Assembly (NCBI GenBank): GCA_003164305.1
Contig: PLSZ01000266.1
Coordinates: 10,108-18,345 of the forward strand
From: Acetobacteraceae bacterium
GTDB taxonomy: Bacteria; Pseudomonadota; Alphaproteobacteria; Acetobacterales; Acetobacteraceae
Reading direction: 5' to 3'
DNA: 8,238 nt
A model generated the notes under the pieces. That model made no database searches and was not told where the DNA came from. It saw nothing but the letters and a program-made list of their open reading frames with translations. Shown here in pieces: positions 1 through 6,838 of the stretch; within the stretch, counting starts at the first letter, position 1, and every line of letters starts with the position of its first letter. A program made the translations under genes and the position numbers.

Positions 1-924
1 CAATCCAAGGCTCATCTCCGGAAACAAATGCGATGAGCACGGGATGTGAAACGCCTCGCACAAGTGCCCGGCCTTGAGAAACTCCGACGGTCCGCCCATC
101 CGTTGCAGATCCGGCATCATCACGTCGCAGGAACCCGCCTGCAACATCGTTAGCACGCCGCGATGCGTGTAGACCGTTTCTCCGGAGGCGATCGGAGTAT
201 CCAACGCCGCTCTGATCCGGGCTTCGCCTTCGTGGTCGTGGCAGATCACCGGCTCCTCGAACCAGGTCAAATTGAGTTTCTCCATCATCCGGCCGATGCG
301 GATCGCCTGCTTGACGCTCATTTGCTGGTTCGCGTCGACCATCAGGGCGATGTTTGGTCCAACCGCCTCACGCACCGCCGCAACGCGCGCGACCATGCCG
401 TCCGGATCGGTCGGGCCAACGCGAGTTTTCATCGCGCGGAAGCCACGCTCCACGAACGATCGCGCTTCTTTCTGTATCGCATCGATCGACGAGCCCAGCC
501 ATAAGCCGCCGCTGGCGTAAGTGGGAACCGCGGCGCGGCAGGCGCCCAACAGATGCGCGACGTTCAGGCCGGCGGCCTTGCCGCGCAAATCCAACATCGC
601 CATGTCCACCGCCGCCAGACCGACGATCGAAACGCCTTCGTATCCAAGAAAGTTCAGTTCCTTCCACGCCCGCGCGTTCAGCGATCCGCCAAGCCGAGGG
701 TCAACGCCAACGACCAGATCCTCCAGTTGGCGGATCATCTCATGGATCACGCTCAGCCGCCGGTTGTTGATCGAGAACACCAGCCCCTCGCCGGTCAGCC
801 CTTCGTCGGTGTCCAGAAACGTCAGCACGCAGTCGGCCGAGCGGATGGAGCCCAGGATCGCGGTGACGATGGGGGGATCGATGGGAAGGTGCACGACCTG
901 GGTGCGCAGGCGGGTGATTTTCAT
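1..924 (-). CDS. Mandelate racemase/muconate lactonizing-type enolase superfamily enzyme, 3' end cut by window
   Basis: The 308 visible residues begin MKITRLRTQV at the ATG ending at 924, preceded by a strong AGGAG ribosome site (930-934, 5-nt spacer). The N-terminal capping domain covers about residues 1-125 and the barrel follows. Catalytic landmarks are all visible: K166-T-R168, metal ligands D197 (LMVDANQ), E223 (WFEEPV) and E249 (IASGET), then D272 (MMPDLQRMGG) and H299 (CSSHLF), which form the His-Asp dyad of the mandelate racemase subgroup. From family knowledge such enzymes abstract a proton alpha to a carboxylate in the cytoplasm with Mg2+, giving dehydration or racemisation of hydroxy or sugar acids. 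The second Lys of the usual KxK motif is Arg here, which argues against muconate cycloisomerase. About 50-70 C-terminal residues, including the final Glu near position 319, lie outside the window. It is probably transcribed from its own promoter, because the opposite-strand TPR gene separates it from the operon. The family call is firm; the substrate is unknown. Confidence 0.93.
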   Translation of the reverse strand, partial: MKITRLRTQVVHLPIDPPIVTAILGSIRSADCVLTFLDTDEGLTGEGLVFSINNRRLSVIHEMIRQLEDLVVGVDPRLGGSLNARAWKELNFLGYEGVSIVGLAAVDMAMLDLRGKAAGLNVAHLLGACRAAVPTYASGGLWLGSSIDAIQKEARSFVERGFRAMKTRVGPTDPDGMVARVAAVREAVGPNIALMVDANQQMSVKQAIRIGRMMEKLNLTWFEEPVICHDHEGEARIRAALDTPIASGETVYTHRGVLTMLQAGSCDVMMPDLQRMGGPSEFLKAGHLCEAFHIPCSSHLFPEMSLGL

Positions 925-1045
925 GACGGCTCCTGGGTTGTTGCAAGACTGCCATGGGGCGCGTGGGGCGAACAGAGTGCCGCGGATTTCAATTGACCCG
1001 CATCCCGCTCCGGCCCAACCATCGGCGCCAGACAGAGGGGCGCGC
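925..1045. other. Divergent intergenic region between the enolase-family gene and the TPR gene
   Basis: These 121 bases must carry the 5' signals of both flanking genes. A TTGACC at 993-998 on the plus strand resembles a -35 box, but nothing convincing as a -10 lies 16-18 bases further on. The minus strand shows TTGAAA (985-990) without a good partner. I therefore do not call a promoter. The only clear elements are the two ribosome binding sites: AGGAG for the minus-strand gene at 930-934 and AGAGGGG for the plus-strand gene at 1034-1040. Confidence 0.6.
1034..1040 (+). promoter_or_regulatory. Ribosome binding site that fixes the TPR gene start
   Basis: AGAGGGG lies 5 nt before the ATG at 1046. 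The open frame continues upstream to about 521, but that part overlaps the enolase-family gene antisense and would bury the signal peptide. This site plus the signal peptide decide for 1046. Confidence 0.7.
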
Positions 1046-1537
1046 ATGCGACGGATCTTGCTGGCGGTGATCCTGACCGGCGCGCTGCCGGGCGCGGCGC
1101 CAGCCCAGAGCCTCGCGCAACAATGGGCCTGGTGCCATGACGACGATTCCGACCGGCTGATCCGCGGTTGCACGGCCATCATCCATTCGGGTCGCGAAAG
1201 TCCGGACAACCTGTCCCGCGCCTTCTTCAACCGCGGACGGGCCTGGTCAGACAAAGGCGACTTCGATCGCGCCATTCAGGACTTCAATGAAGCGATCAGG
1301 GTGGACCCGAATTACGCCGATGCCTTCAACAACCGCGGCGTGGCCTATGCCGGGAAGGGCGACCCGAACCAGGCCATCGCGGACTTCGACCGCGCGATCC
1401 AGCTCGATCCCAACTACGCCATCGCCATCTTCAATCGCGGTCTCGCGTTGCAGAATCTGGGCCGGTCCGCCGAGGCCGATCAGGAGTTCGCGCGGGCCAA
1501 ACATGTCGGCCCGCGCCTGCTGCCGCCGAAGGAATAG
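1046..1537 (+). CDS. Small exported tetratricopeptide repeat (TPR) protein
   Basis: This encodes 163 residues. The ATG at 1046 is chosen because AGAGGGG (1034-1040) sits 5 nt upstream and a classic signal peptide follows immediately (MRRILLAVILTGALPGAAPA, cleavage expected after A20), so the mature protein should be periplasmic. After a short Cys-containing segment (C30 and C41, possibly a disulfide) come three TPR units at about residues 57-90, 91-124 and 125-158, with the repeated pattern FNRG...A...GD...AI.DF..AI..DPNY. TPRs are helix-hairpin scaffolds for protein contacts and no enzymatic motif is present. Similar small secreted TPR proteins, with a WC...D.D..IRGCTAII segment before the repeats, are common in alphaproteobacteria, mostly of unknown role. 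The gene lies opposite to its neighbours and its stop codon directly abuts that of the amidohydrolase, so a role in the neighbouring pathway is not indicated. Confidence 0.9.
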   Translation: MRRILLAVILTGALPGAAPAQSLAQQWAWCHDDDSDRLIRGCTAIIHSGRESPDNLSRAFFNRGRAWSDKGDFDRAIQDFNEAIRVDPNYADAFNNRGVAYAGKGDPNQAIADFDRAIQLDPNYAIAIFNRGLALQNLGRSAEADQEFARAKHVGPRLLPPKE

Positions 1538-2605
1538 TCAGGGTGCCGTCAGCTTGTAGACCCGCGCCGCCGTGCCGCTGTACAGCGCCGTCTTTTCCGC
1601 GTCCGACGCGCCGGAGGTGATGCGCTTGAACGCGTTCCACAATTCCGTGTAGCCGCAGGACTGTTTGTCGGCCGGGAAGTTGCTCTCGAACATGCAACGG
1701 TTGACGCCGAATGCTTCAATGCAGGGCTCGACATATTGCCGCCACGCTTCCGCCAGTTCCTCCGACGACGGCGGCACGTCGCGCTCGTGGAAGTCGAAGC
1801 CGAATGACGTCATGCCGATGCCGCCAAGCTTCACGTTGACGTTCGGGCATTGCGCCAGTTCGTTGATGTCCTTGCGCCAGCCGGCGAGAATCTCCTGACG
1901 CCGTCCCGAATACGGCCCGACCCCGAGCACGCCGCCGACATGGTTGAGGATAATCGTGGTGTCCGGAAACGCGCGCGCCAGGTCGATCGCGTCGGGTAGT
2001 TGCGGATGATACTGCCACGATTCGAAGCTGAGACCGAGCGGCGCCAGTTGCGCGAACCCCTGCCGGAACGTCGCGTCGCGCACGATCCCGGGCGGCACGA
2101 AACGGGAGACGAATTTGCCGATCGCGTCGCTGCCGTCCCATGACACACCGTAACGAATACCGCGGAACCGTCCGCCGCCCACCTTCAACTGGGCTTCCAG
2201 CACGTCGCGCACGCGGGCGCCGAGCGTCACGTCGGCGTGGCCGATGATCGCCTCGGCGACGCGGCAGGGTCCGTAACCGCCGGACGCGCTCATCGCCGAG
2301 ATGCCGTTGACGAACTCGACCTCTCCAACCGGCGCCATCTCGCGCGGGCCGTCCTTGCGATACATCGACTGGCACTCGAGAAACACGGTCGAGACGATGT
2401 TATGCCCGCCGCCGATATCCTCCAGCAGTTCCGGCAGGAAATACCGGCCGCGTTGCGGCGTGTCCCAGAAGTGGTGGTGCGGATCGATGATCGGCAGATC
2501 GGGCTCCAGCGCCGCTTCCGCCGGTCGTTTCGCCAGCCACGCCTTCAGGTCGGTCTCGTTACGATAAGCGAGGCCAGGGTACGCATTCTTCGAATCGCCA
2601 GCCAT
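1538..2605 (-). CDS. COG3618-type amidohydrolase (Amidohydrolase_2 TIM barrel), lactonase-like
   Basis: This encodes 355 residues with no signal peptide, so it is cytoplasmic. The hallmark metal-binding HxH appears at the end of the first strand, IIDPHHHFWDT (D41 to T49), followed by candidate barrel ligands H200 (WQYHPQL) and H222 (LNHVGG), and a C-terminal MFESNFPADK (residues 305-314) where relatives such as L-fuconolactonase and 2-pyrone-4,6-dicarboxylate lactonase usually have an Asp in a (G/E)SDWP-like motif. Known family members hydrolyse lactones or decarboxylate aromatic acids, with or without metal. The start is supported by GGAG (2614-2617), which overlaps the end of the upstream gene, whose stop is only 5 nt away; this is a typical translationally coupled arrangement. 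It is the last gene of the operon. Its pairing with a transporter and a nearby enolase-family enzyme suggests ring opening of an imported lactone or hydrolysis of a cyclic intermediate; the substrate is not identifiable. Confidence 0.9.
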   Translation of the reverse strand: MAGDSKNAYPGLAYRNETDLKAWLAKRPAEAALEPDLPIIDPHHHFWDTPQRGRYFLPELLEDIGGGHNIVSTVFLECQSMYRKDGPREMAPVGEVEFVNGISAMSASGGYGPCRVAEAIIGHADVTLGARVRDVLEAQLKVGGGRFRGIRYGVSWDGSDAIGKFVSRFVPPGIVRDATFRQGFAQLAPLGLSFESWQYHPQLPDAIDLARAFPDTTIILNHVGGVLGVGPYSGRRQEILAGWRKDINELAQCPNVNVKLGGIGMTSFGFDFHERDVPPSSEELAEAWRQYVEPCIEAFGVNRCMFESNFPADKQSCGYTELWNAFKRITSGASDAEKTALYSGTAARVYKLTAP

Positions 2606-2610
2606 GATTG

Positions 2611-3804
2611 TTACTCCGGCAACAACTTGTACATCGTCCCGTCGAAGCGCGCCAGGCGCACCCCCTTCATCGCGCGGTAATCGTTCGGCGAGGTGCTGAT
2701 TTTAATGCCTGGCAGCACCATCGGCAGAATCGTCGTTTCCGGCAGATTGGTCGCCGCCTGCATGATGCTCTCACGCGTCAGGTCTTTGCCGGCCTGCTTC
2801 AGCACCACGACCAGAGCCTGCGCCATCGTGTAGCCATAAGCCCAGATGGGATTGGCCGGGTCGCTCTCGGGGGCATATTTCGCGCGCCAGGCCTGGTATT
2901 CCTTCATTCCGGGATCGTCATTCCAGGCCGGATCGGTCGGGTCCTTCAGATACAGCGCGGTCACCACACCCACCGACTTATCCAACCCGCCGCCCGTCAG
3001 CGCCGGCTTCACCTGCGAACCGTTGGAATCGATGATGTGCAGCGGATGCCAGTCGATGTCGGCCACCGCGCGGATCGACATGGCGGCGAACTTGGGCGTG
3101 CTCGCGTCGTACAGTACGTCCGCGCCGGCCGCCTTCAGGTCCTGGATCTGCGAGTTGATGGTCGGGTCGGTGATCTCATAGGAAACGCTCTTCACAACCA
3201 TCTTGTCGTACTTGTCGCCGAGCCCGTCCTTCAGGCCGGCGACGTAGTCGCGCCCGAGATCGTCGTTCTGATACAACACGCCGATCTTCGCGTCCGGTTT
3301 CGTGGCCAGAATGAACTTCGCGTACATCTGACCTTCCAGCCGGTAGCTCGGCTGAAACGGGATGCTCCAGGGGAAATCCTTGATGTTTGTCACGAACTCG
3401 GACGCGCCCGAGCCCAGCCAGATGTCCGGGACTTTCTTCTGATTGACATATTTGCGGATCGCCGTGTTTGGCGCGGTGCCGAGGGTCTGAAACAGGATGG
3501 CAACCTGTTCCTGCTCGATCAGCCGACGCACCACCTCGATCGTTTTCGGCGGGCTGTAGCTGTCATCGAACGCGATCAGAGTGATCTTGCGGCCGTTGAT
3601 GCCGCCCTGATCGTTGATCATCTTGAAGTAGTCGGTTTCGGCGGTGGAAATCTGGCCATAAGCGCTGGCCGGCCCGCTGAATGGCGCGTTCTGGCCGATC
3701 TTGATTTCGGTATCCGTGATACCTGGCGTTTCCGCGTTGGCCGCCGATATCGACAGGCCGAGCAACAGCGCGCCCAGAGCGGCGCCCCGATATCCCTTGG
3801 TCAT
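2611..3804 (-). CDS. Branched-chain amino acid-type (LivK-like) periplasmic substrate-binding protein
   Basis: This encodes 397 residues. The ATG ending at 3804 is preferred over in-frame positions up to 3861 because GGGAG (3813-3817) precedes it and a signal peptide follows (residues 1-24, ending SISAANA before ETPGIT). The mature N-terminus TDTEIKIGQNAPFSGPASAYG is the type I periplasmic-binding fold signature (Peripla_BP_6, LivJ/LivK and amide/aromatic relatives), followed by MINDQGGINGRKI and a DDSYSPPK segment, with the second lobe from about residue 150 (SYRLEGQMYAKF, KIGVLYQNDDLGRDYV). Length is normal for the family. Known ligands include branched-chain amino acids, amides, urea and aromatic acids. 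It follows the ATPase by 29 bp and precedes the amidohydrolase by 5 bp, so it belongs to the operon, yet the permeases and ATPase there are not Liv-type. It may feed an importer encoded elsewhere. Ligand unknown. Confidence 0.94.
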   Translation of the reverse strand: MTKGYRGAALGALLLGLSISAANAETPGITDTEIKIGQNAPFSGPASAYGQISTAETDYFKMINDQGGINGRKITLIAFDDSYSPPKTIEVVRRLIEQEQVAILFQTLGTAPNTAIRKYVNQKKVPDIWLGSGASEFVTNIKDFPWSIPFQPSYRLEGQMYAKFILATKPDAKIGVLYQNDDLGRDYVAGLKDGLGDKYDKMVVKSVSYEITDPTINSQIQDLKAAGADVLYDASTPKFAAMSIRAVADIDWHPLHIIDSNGSQVKPALTGGGLDKSVGVVTALYLKDPTDPAWNDDPGMKEYQAWRAKYAPESDPANPIWAYGYTMAQALVVVLKQAGKDLTRESIMQAATNLPETTILPMVLPGIKISTSPNDYRAMKGVRLARFDGTMYKLLPE

Positions 3805-3812
3805 TCCGTTTT

Positions 3813-3817
3813 CTCCC
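3813..3817 (-). promoter_or_regulatory. Ribosome binding site deciding the LivK-like gene start
   Basis: On the minus strand GGGAG is followed by an 8-nt spacer and the ATG at 3804. It supports the short start with an intact signal peptide over the frame's longer extension, which would overlap the end of the ATPase gene. Confidence 0.65.
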
Positions 3818-3833
3818 GAGCCGAGGGCCCACT

Positions 3834-4973
3834 CTATGGGAGAGACTTCGCCTGTGCGCAAGCCGTCGCGGTTTCCTCGTCGTGCACCACGCGATTGCTT
3901 TTCGCGTCCCAGCGGGCCACCACCGGATTGCCAGGCCCAGGAGGCGGCGGACCATTGGATTGGAAGACGATCAAGGTTTCGTCATTGGCCATCCGCACAT
4001 AAATGTGACTGATGAAACCGCGATAAACTACCTGCTCGACGACACCCGCGACGCTGTTTGGCGCATTGGCCAGCGAACCCGCTTCGATGACGATGGCCTC
4101 CGGGCGCACGGCGACGGTGACCTCATCGCGCCCAGGCGGGCAATCGGCGACGGTCAGCACCGGTCCCGTCGTGGTCGTTACGCGCCCAGTCTGACCGTCC
4201 CGCCGATCGACACGGCCGCGAAAGAAGTTCGATACGCCAATGAACCCCGCGACGAAACGCGAAGCCGGGGCCTGATAAACCTCCGACGGCGACCCCAGTT
4301 GTTCCAGACGGCCACCCCGCATGATCGCGATCTGATCCGACAAGGTCAGCGCCTCATCCTGATCGTGCGTCACCATGATCGTGGTGATGCCGAGCCGTTG
4401 TTGCAGCGCGCGCAACTCCACCTGCATGCTCTCGCGCAGGCTTTTGTCCAGCGCGCCCAGGGGTTCGTCCAGCAGCAGCAAAGCCGGCTCCACCACCAGG
4501 CACCGCGCCAGTGCCACGCGCTGTTGCTGGCCGCCCGACAATTGCGCCGGGACCCGGTCCGCGTAACCGCCGAGCTGCACCAGTTGCAACGCGCCCGCCA
4601 CCCGCGCCGTGGTCTCCGCCTTCGGCAGCCGGCGCGCCTCCAACCCAAACGCGACATTTTCCGCCACGGTCATGTGCGGGAACAACGCGTAATTCTGAAA
4701 CAGCATGCCGATGTTGCGCTTATGCACCGGTGTATTGGTGATCCATTTCTCATCGACATAAATATCGCCGGAGGTCGGCCGCACCAGGCCGGCGATCATC
4801 CGCAGGCAGGTGGTTTTGCCGCATCCACTCGGCCCGAGCAGCGCCACCATGCTGCCCGGCTTGATCGTCAGTGTCAGCGAGTCCACCGCCAGTTGCGTGC
4901 CGTAACGTTTACTCAGTTCGGCCAGCCTGACGGTGGTCGATCGCGTTCGCGGCGCCGCGACCTGGGCGTCCAC
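3834..4973 (-). CDS. ABC transporter ATP-binding protein, polyamine/opine/iron (PotA-like) type
   Basis: This encodes 379 residues starting with GTG at 4973, supported by GGGAG (4981-4985) and a 7-nt spacer. The full nucleotide-binding domain is present: Walker A GPSGCGKTT (47-55), Q-loop Q93 (MLFQNYALFPH), signature LSGGQQQR (145-152), Walker B LLLLDEP (165-171), D-loop ALD (174-176) and switch H203 (VTHDQDEA). A TOBE-type domain follows (about 285-360, beginning VTVAVRPEA), which is characteristic of the PotA/FbpC/sugar branch rather than LivG/LivF. The protein drives import at the inner membrane by ATP hydrolysis together with the two upstream permeases. Its start lies 3 bp beyond the stop of the PotD-like gene, indicating coupling. 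The C-terminal tail after about 360 is hydrophilic with no recognised motif. All catalytic residues look intact. Confidence 0.96.
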   Translation of the reverse strand: MDAQVAAPRTRSTTVRLAELSKRYGTQLAVDSLTLTIKPGSMVALLGPSGCGKTTCLRMIAGLVRPTSGDIYVDEKWITNTPVHKRNIGMLFQNYALFPHMTVAENVAFGLEARRLPKAETTARVAGALQLVQLGGYADRVPAQLSGGQQQRVALARCLVVEPALLLLDEPLGALDKSLRESMQVELRALQQRLGITTIMVTHDQDEALTLSDQIAIMRGGRLEQLGSPSEVYQAPASRFVAGFIGVSNFFRGRVDRRDGQTGRVTTTTGPVLTVADCPPGRDEVTVAVRPEAIVIEAGSLANAPNSVAGVVEQVVYRGFISHIYVRMANDETLIVFQSNGPPPPGPGNPVVARWDAKSNRVVHDEETATACAQAKSLP

Positions 4974-4976
4974 CTC

Positions 4977-6020
4977 TCAGCTCCCGAACACCTGATTATA
5001 CTTCTCCAACCATGCCGGGCGTTTCGGATTGATGAAGGTCCAGTCGGCGGTGAACAAACCCATCTCGTTCATTTTCGATTCCGGATACGCGATGTATTTC
5101 GCGATGTCGGGCGCGAACGTCGCGCCTTTCACCGACGGCGATGTCAGTGTCGCGGCGGCGAGTCCCTGCTGCACCGCCGGTTCCAGCATCCGGTTGATGA
5201 ACGCCGCCGCGAGGTCGGGTTCCGGTCCGCCCTTAACGAAAGTCAGGCAATTGACGCCGGCGAACGTGCCCTCCTTCGGGAAGCACATGTCCAGCGGCGC
5301 GCCTTGTACCGTGTAAGGGAAAAGGTTTTTCGAATATTCGATGCCGGCGAGTTCGACCTGGCCTTGGGCCACCATCATCACCTGTGATGGATTTTCATAA
5401 GTGCTGACGACATTGGGTTTCAACTCCGCCATCTTCGGCCAGACGCTGTCGATTTCGTACTGCGCTTCCTTCAATGGCTTGCCGGTGATCAGGCTTGCCG
5501 CCGCGATCAGCAGATACAGGCTCTGCGTGAACTTCGGCGTCGTCATCAGAAATTTTTGTTTAAATCGCGGTTCCCACAGTTCGGCGTACGACGCCAGCGG
5601 CTTGGTCACCTGCGGGTTGTAAACGATCCCGCCGGTGGAAATCGCGAAGGCCGCGCCATAGCCGTCGTAGAACATGAAGCGTGGCAACACGCCCGGCAGA
5701 TTGGGGAGTTTATCCGCCGGAAGCGGATCGATCAGACCCTCCCGTTTCGACAATTCGACACCGATGTCGTCCATGAACATGACGCTGTAGCGCGGGTTTT
5801 CCCGTGTCGCGCGCAACGCGGCGATCTGCGTGAGAGTGACGCCCTCGGTGGTGAACACCTTGCAGTCGAAATCGGTCTCGAACTTCGGAATGATCTGCTT
5901 GCGCACATACTCGCCCTGCTGCGCGGTGTAGATGCCGACCTGGATCGACCGCGGAGCCGCCGTCGCGCCGCGAATGAACACCAAGGGCAGCGCCGCGCCC
6001 AGTACTTGCCGACGTCGCAT
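4977..6020 (-). CDS. Extracellular solute-binding protein of the polyamine/iron (PotD/AfuA-like) type
   Basis: This encodes 347 residues. The ATG ending at 6020 is chosen because AAGGAA (6029-6034) precedes it with an 8-nt spacer and the sequence starts with a Tat-like signal, MRRRQVLGAALPLVFIRGAT, with cleavage expected near TAA/PRS (about 22). The frame continues upstream to 6683, but only as a shadow of the permease gene. The mature part begins SIQVGIYTAQQGEY and contains VTLTQIAALRATRENPRYSV and DGYGAAFAISTGGIVYNPQ, which are typical of the cluster D family that binds spermidine/putrescine, Fe3+, thiamine, phosphonates or opines. It should deliver ligand in the periplasm to the two permeases encoded just upstream (14-bp gap). 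Acidic and aromatic residues are scattered through it, but I cannot assign ligand contacts. Class is confident; substrate is open. Confidence 0.94.
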   Translation of the reverse strand: MRRRQVLGAALPLVFIRGATAAPRSIQVGIYTAQQGEYVRKQIIPKFETDFDCKVFTTEGVTLTQIAALRATRENPRYSVMFMDDIGVELSKREGLIDPLPADKLPNLPGVLPRFMFYDGYGAAFAISTGGIVYNPQVTKPLASYAELWEPRFKQKFLMTTPKFTQSLYLLIAAASLITGKPLKEAQYEIDSVWPKMAELKPNVVSTYENPSQVMMVAQGQVELAGIEYSKNLFPYTVQGAPLDMCFPKEGTFAGVNCLTFVKGGPEPDLAAAFINRMLEPAVQQGLAAATLTSPSVKGATFAPDIAKYIAYPESKMNEMGLFTADWTFINPKRPAWLEKYNQVFGS

Positions 6021-6034
6021 GCGTATTTTCCTTC

Positions 6035-6838
6035 TCACATGGCCATGGCGCGGCGCAGGCCGGCCAGCCGTTCCATCAAAACAACGACAACGAAGGCGAA
6101 CAGGATCATCAACGTCGATGTCGCCGGCACCGCGGGAGTGAAGATGCTCGCCACCTGGCGGTAAATCAGCATCGGCATCGGCACGTATTGCGCGTCCGCC
6201 AGCCACATGGAAATCGGATAATTGTCGAATGAGACCATGAACGCGAACAATGTCCCGGCCGCGACTCCCGGGGCGATTTGCGGCAGCGTCACCCGGCGAA
6301 ACACCCGAAACCAACCGGCGCCAAGCGTGCGCGCCGCTTCCTCCAGCGACAGGTCGGCCAACAGCAGGCTGGCGGTGACGGTGCGCACGACATACGGCGT
6401 CGTCACCAGGATATGCCCGATCAGCAAATTGAACGGCGCGCTGTTGGAGTTCCAGTCGGAAAACAGTCGTAACAACGCGACGCCGACGACCAGCACGGGA
6501 AAGATCAATGGCGACAGCAGGATCACGCGCAACGCCTCGCGTCCGGGCACCGCGCAACGGGTCAGCGCGAAGGCGGCCGGCAGTCCGAACAGCAATGCTC
6601 CCGCGGTCGCGGCCGCCGCCAGCATCGCGCTGAAACTTAACGAGGAAAGAAAATCCGGATCGGCCAGCACGCGGCCATACCACGCGAGCGTAAAGCCGCG
6701 CGGCGGGAAGGCGGCGAAGGCGTTGGCGGAGACCGACATCGCGACGATCACCGCCAGAGGCGCCAGCACGAACAGCATCGTCGCCGCGGTCAGCGGATAA
6801 AACAGCCAGGCCATGCCGCCGGTCAGTCGCGCGCTCAT
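6035..6838 (-). CDS. ABC transporter permease, second subunit (PotC-like)
   Basis: This encodes 267 residues of an inner-membrane permease (BPD_transp_1, MetI-like fold). Hydrophobic segments fall near residues 13-35, 66-92, 105-127, 137-160, 188-205 and 240-257, giving the expected six. The cytoplasmic EAA loop that docks on the ATPase is clear at 166-186 (EEAARTLGAGWF...TLP). The short N-terminus and the FTLAWYGRVLADPDF segment after the first helix are typical of the PotC half. Its ATG overlaps the stop of the preceding permease by 4 bp (ATGA, 6835-6838). I see no good independent ribosome site, so translation probably depends on coupling. Together with the other permease it would form a heterodimeric channel. 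Confidence 0.95.
   Translation of the reverse strand: MSARLTGGMAWLFYPLTAATMLFVLAPLAVIVAMSVSANAFAAFPPRGFTLAWYGRVLADPDFLSSLSFSAMLAAAATAGALLFGLPAAFALTRCAVPGREALRVILLSPLIFPVLVVGVALLRLFSDWNSNSAPFNLLIGHILVTTPYVVRTVTASLLLADLSLEEAARTLGAGWFRVFRRVTLPQIAPGVAAGTLFAFMVSFDNYPISMWLADAQYVPMPMLIYRQVASIFTPAVPATSTLMILFAFVVVVLMERLAGLRRAMAM

Noticed and set aside
993..1021. TTGACC at 993-998 as the -35 box of a TPR promoter
   Set aside because: The sequence 16-18 bp downstream is GC-rich and has no acceptable -10 element.
521..1045. Upstream extension of the TPR reading frame (175 extra codons)
   Set aside because: It lies antisense to the enolase-family gene, has a low-complexity Arg/Ser/Pro-rich composition, and would place the clear signal peptide in the middle of the protein.
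1576..1587. Perfect 12-bp palindrome CGCTGTACAGCG followed by a short T run, considered as a terminator for the TPR gene
   Set aside because: As a hairpin it has only a 4-bp stem around GTAC, it lies inside the amidohydrolase coding sequence where codons explain it, and the T run is short and separated from it.
2608..4002. Plus-strand open frame of about 464 codons
   Set aside because: It is antisense to the LivK-like gene, with Arg/His/Val-rich composition and no domain. Long antisense frames are common opposite GC-rich genes.
3882..5387. Plus-strand open frame of about 501 codons
   Set aside because: It is antisense across the ATPase and the PotD-like gene, with Arg/His/Gln-rich composition and no recognisable motif. 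It is explained by third-position G/C bias of the real genes.
6021..6683. Upstream extension of the PotD-like reading frame
   Set aside because: It overlaps the second permease in another frame, is Arg/Gly-rich shadow sequence, and would bury the export signal that starts at 6020.
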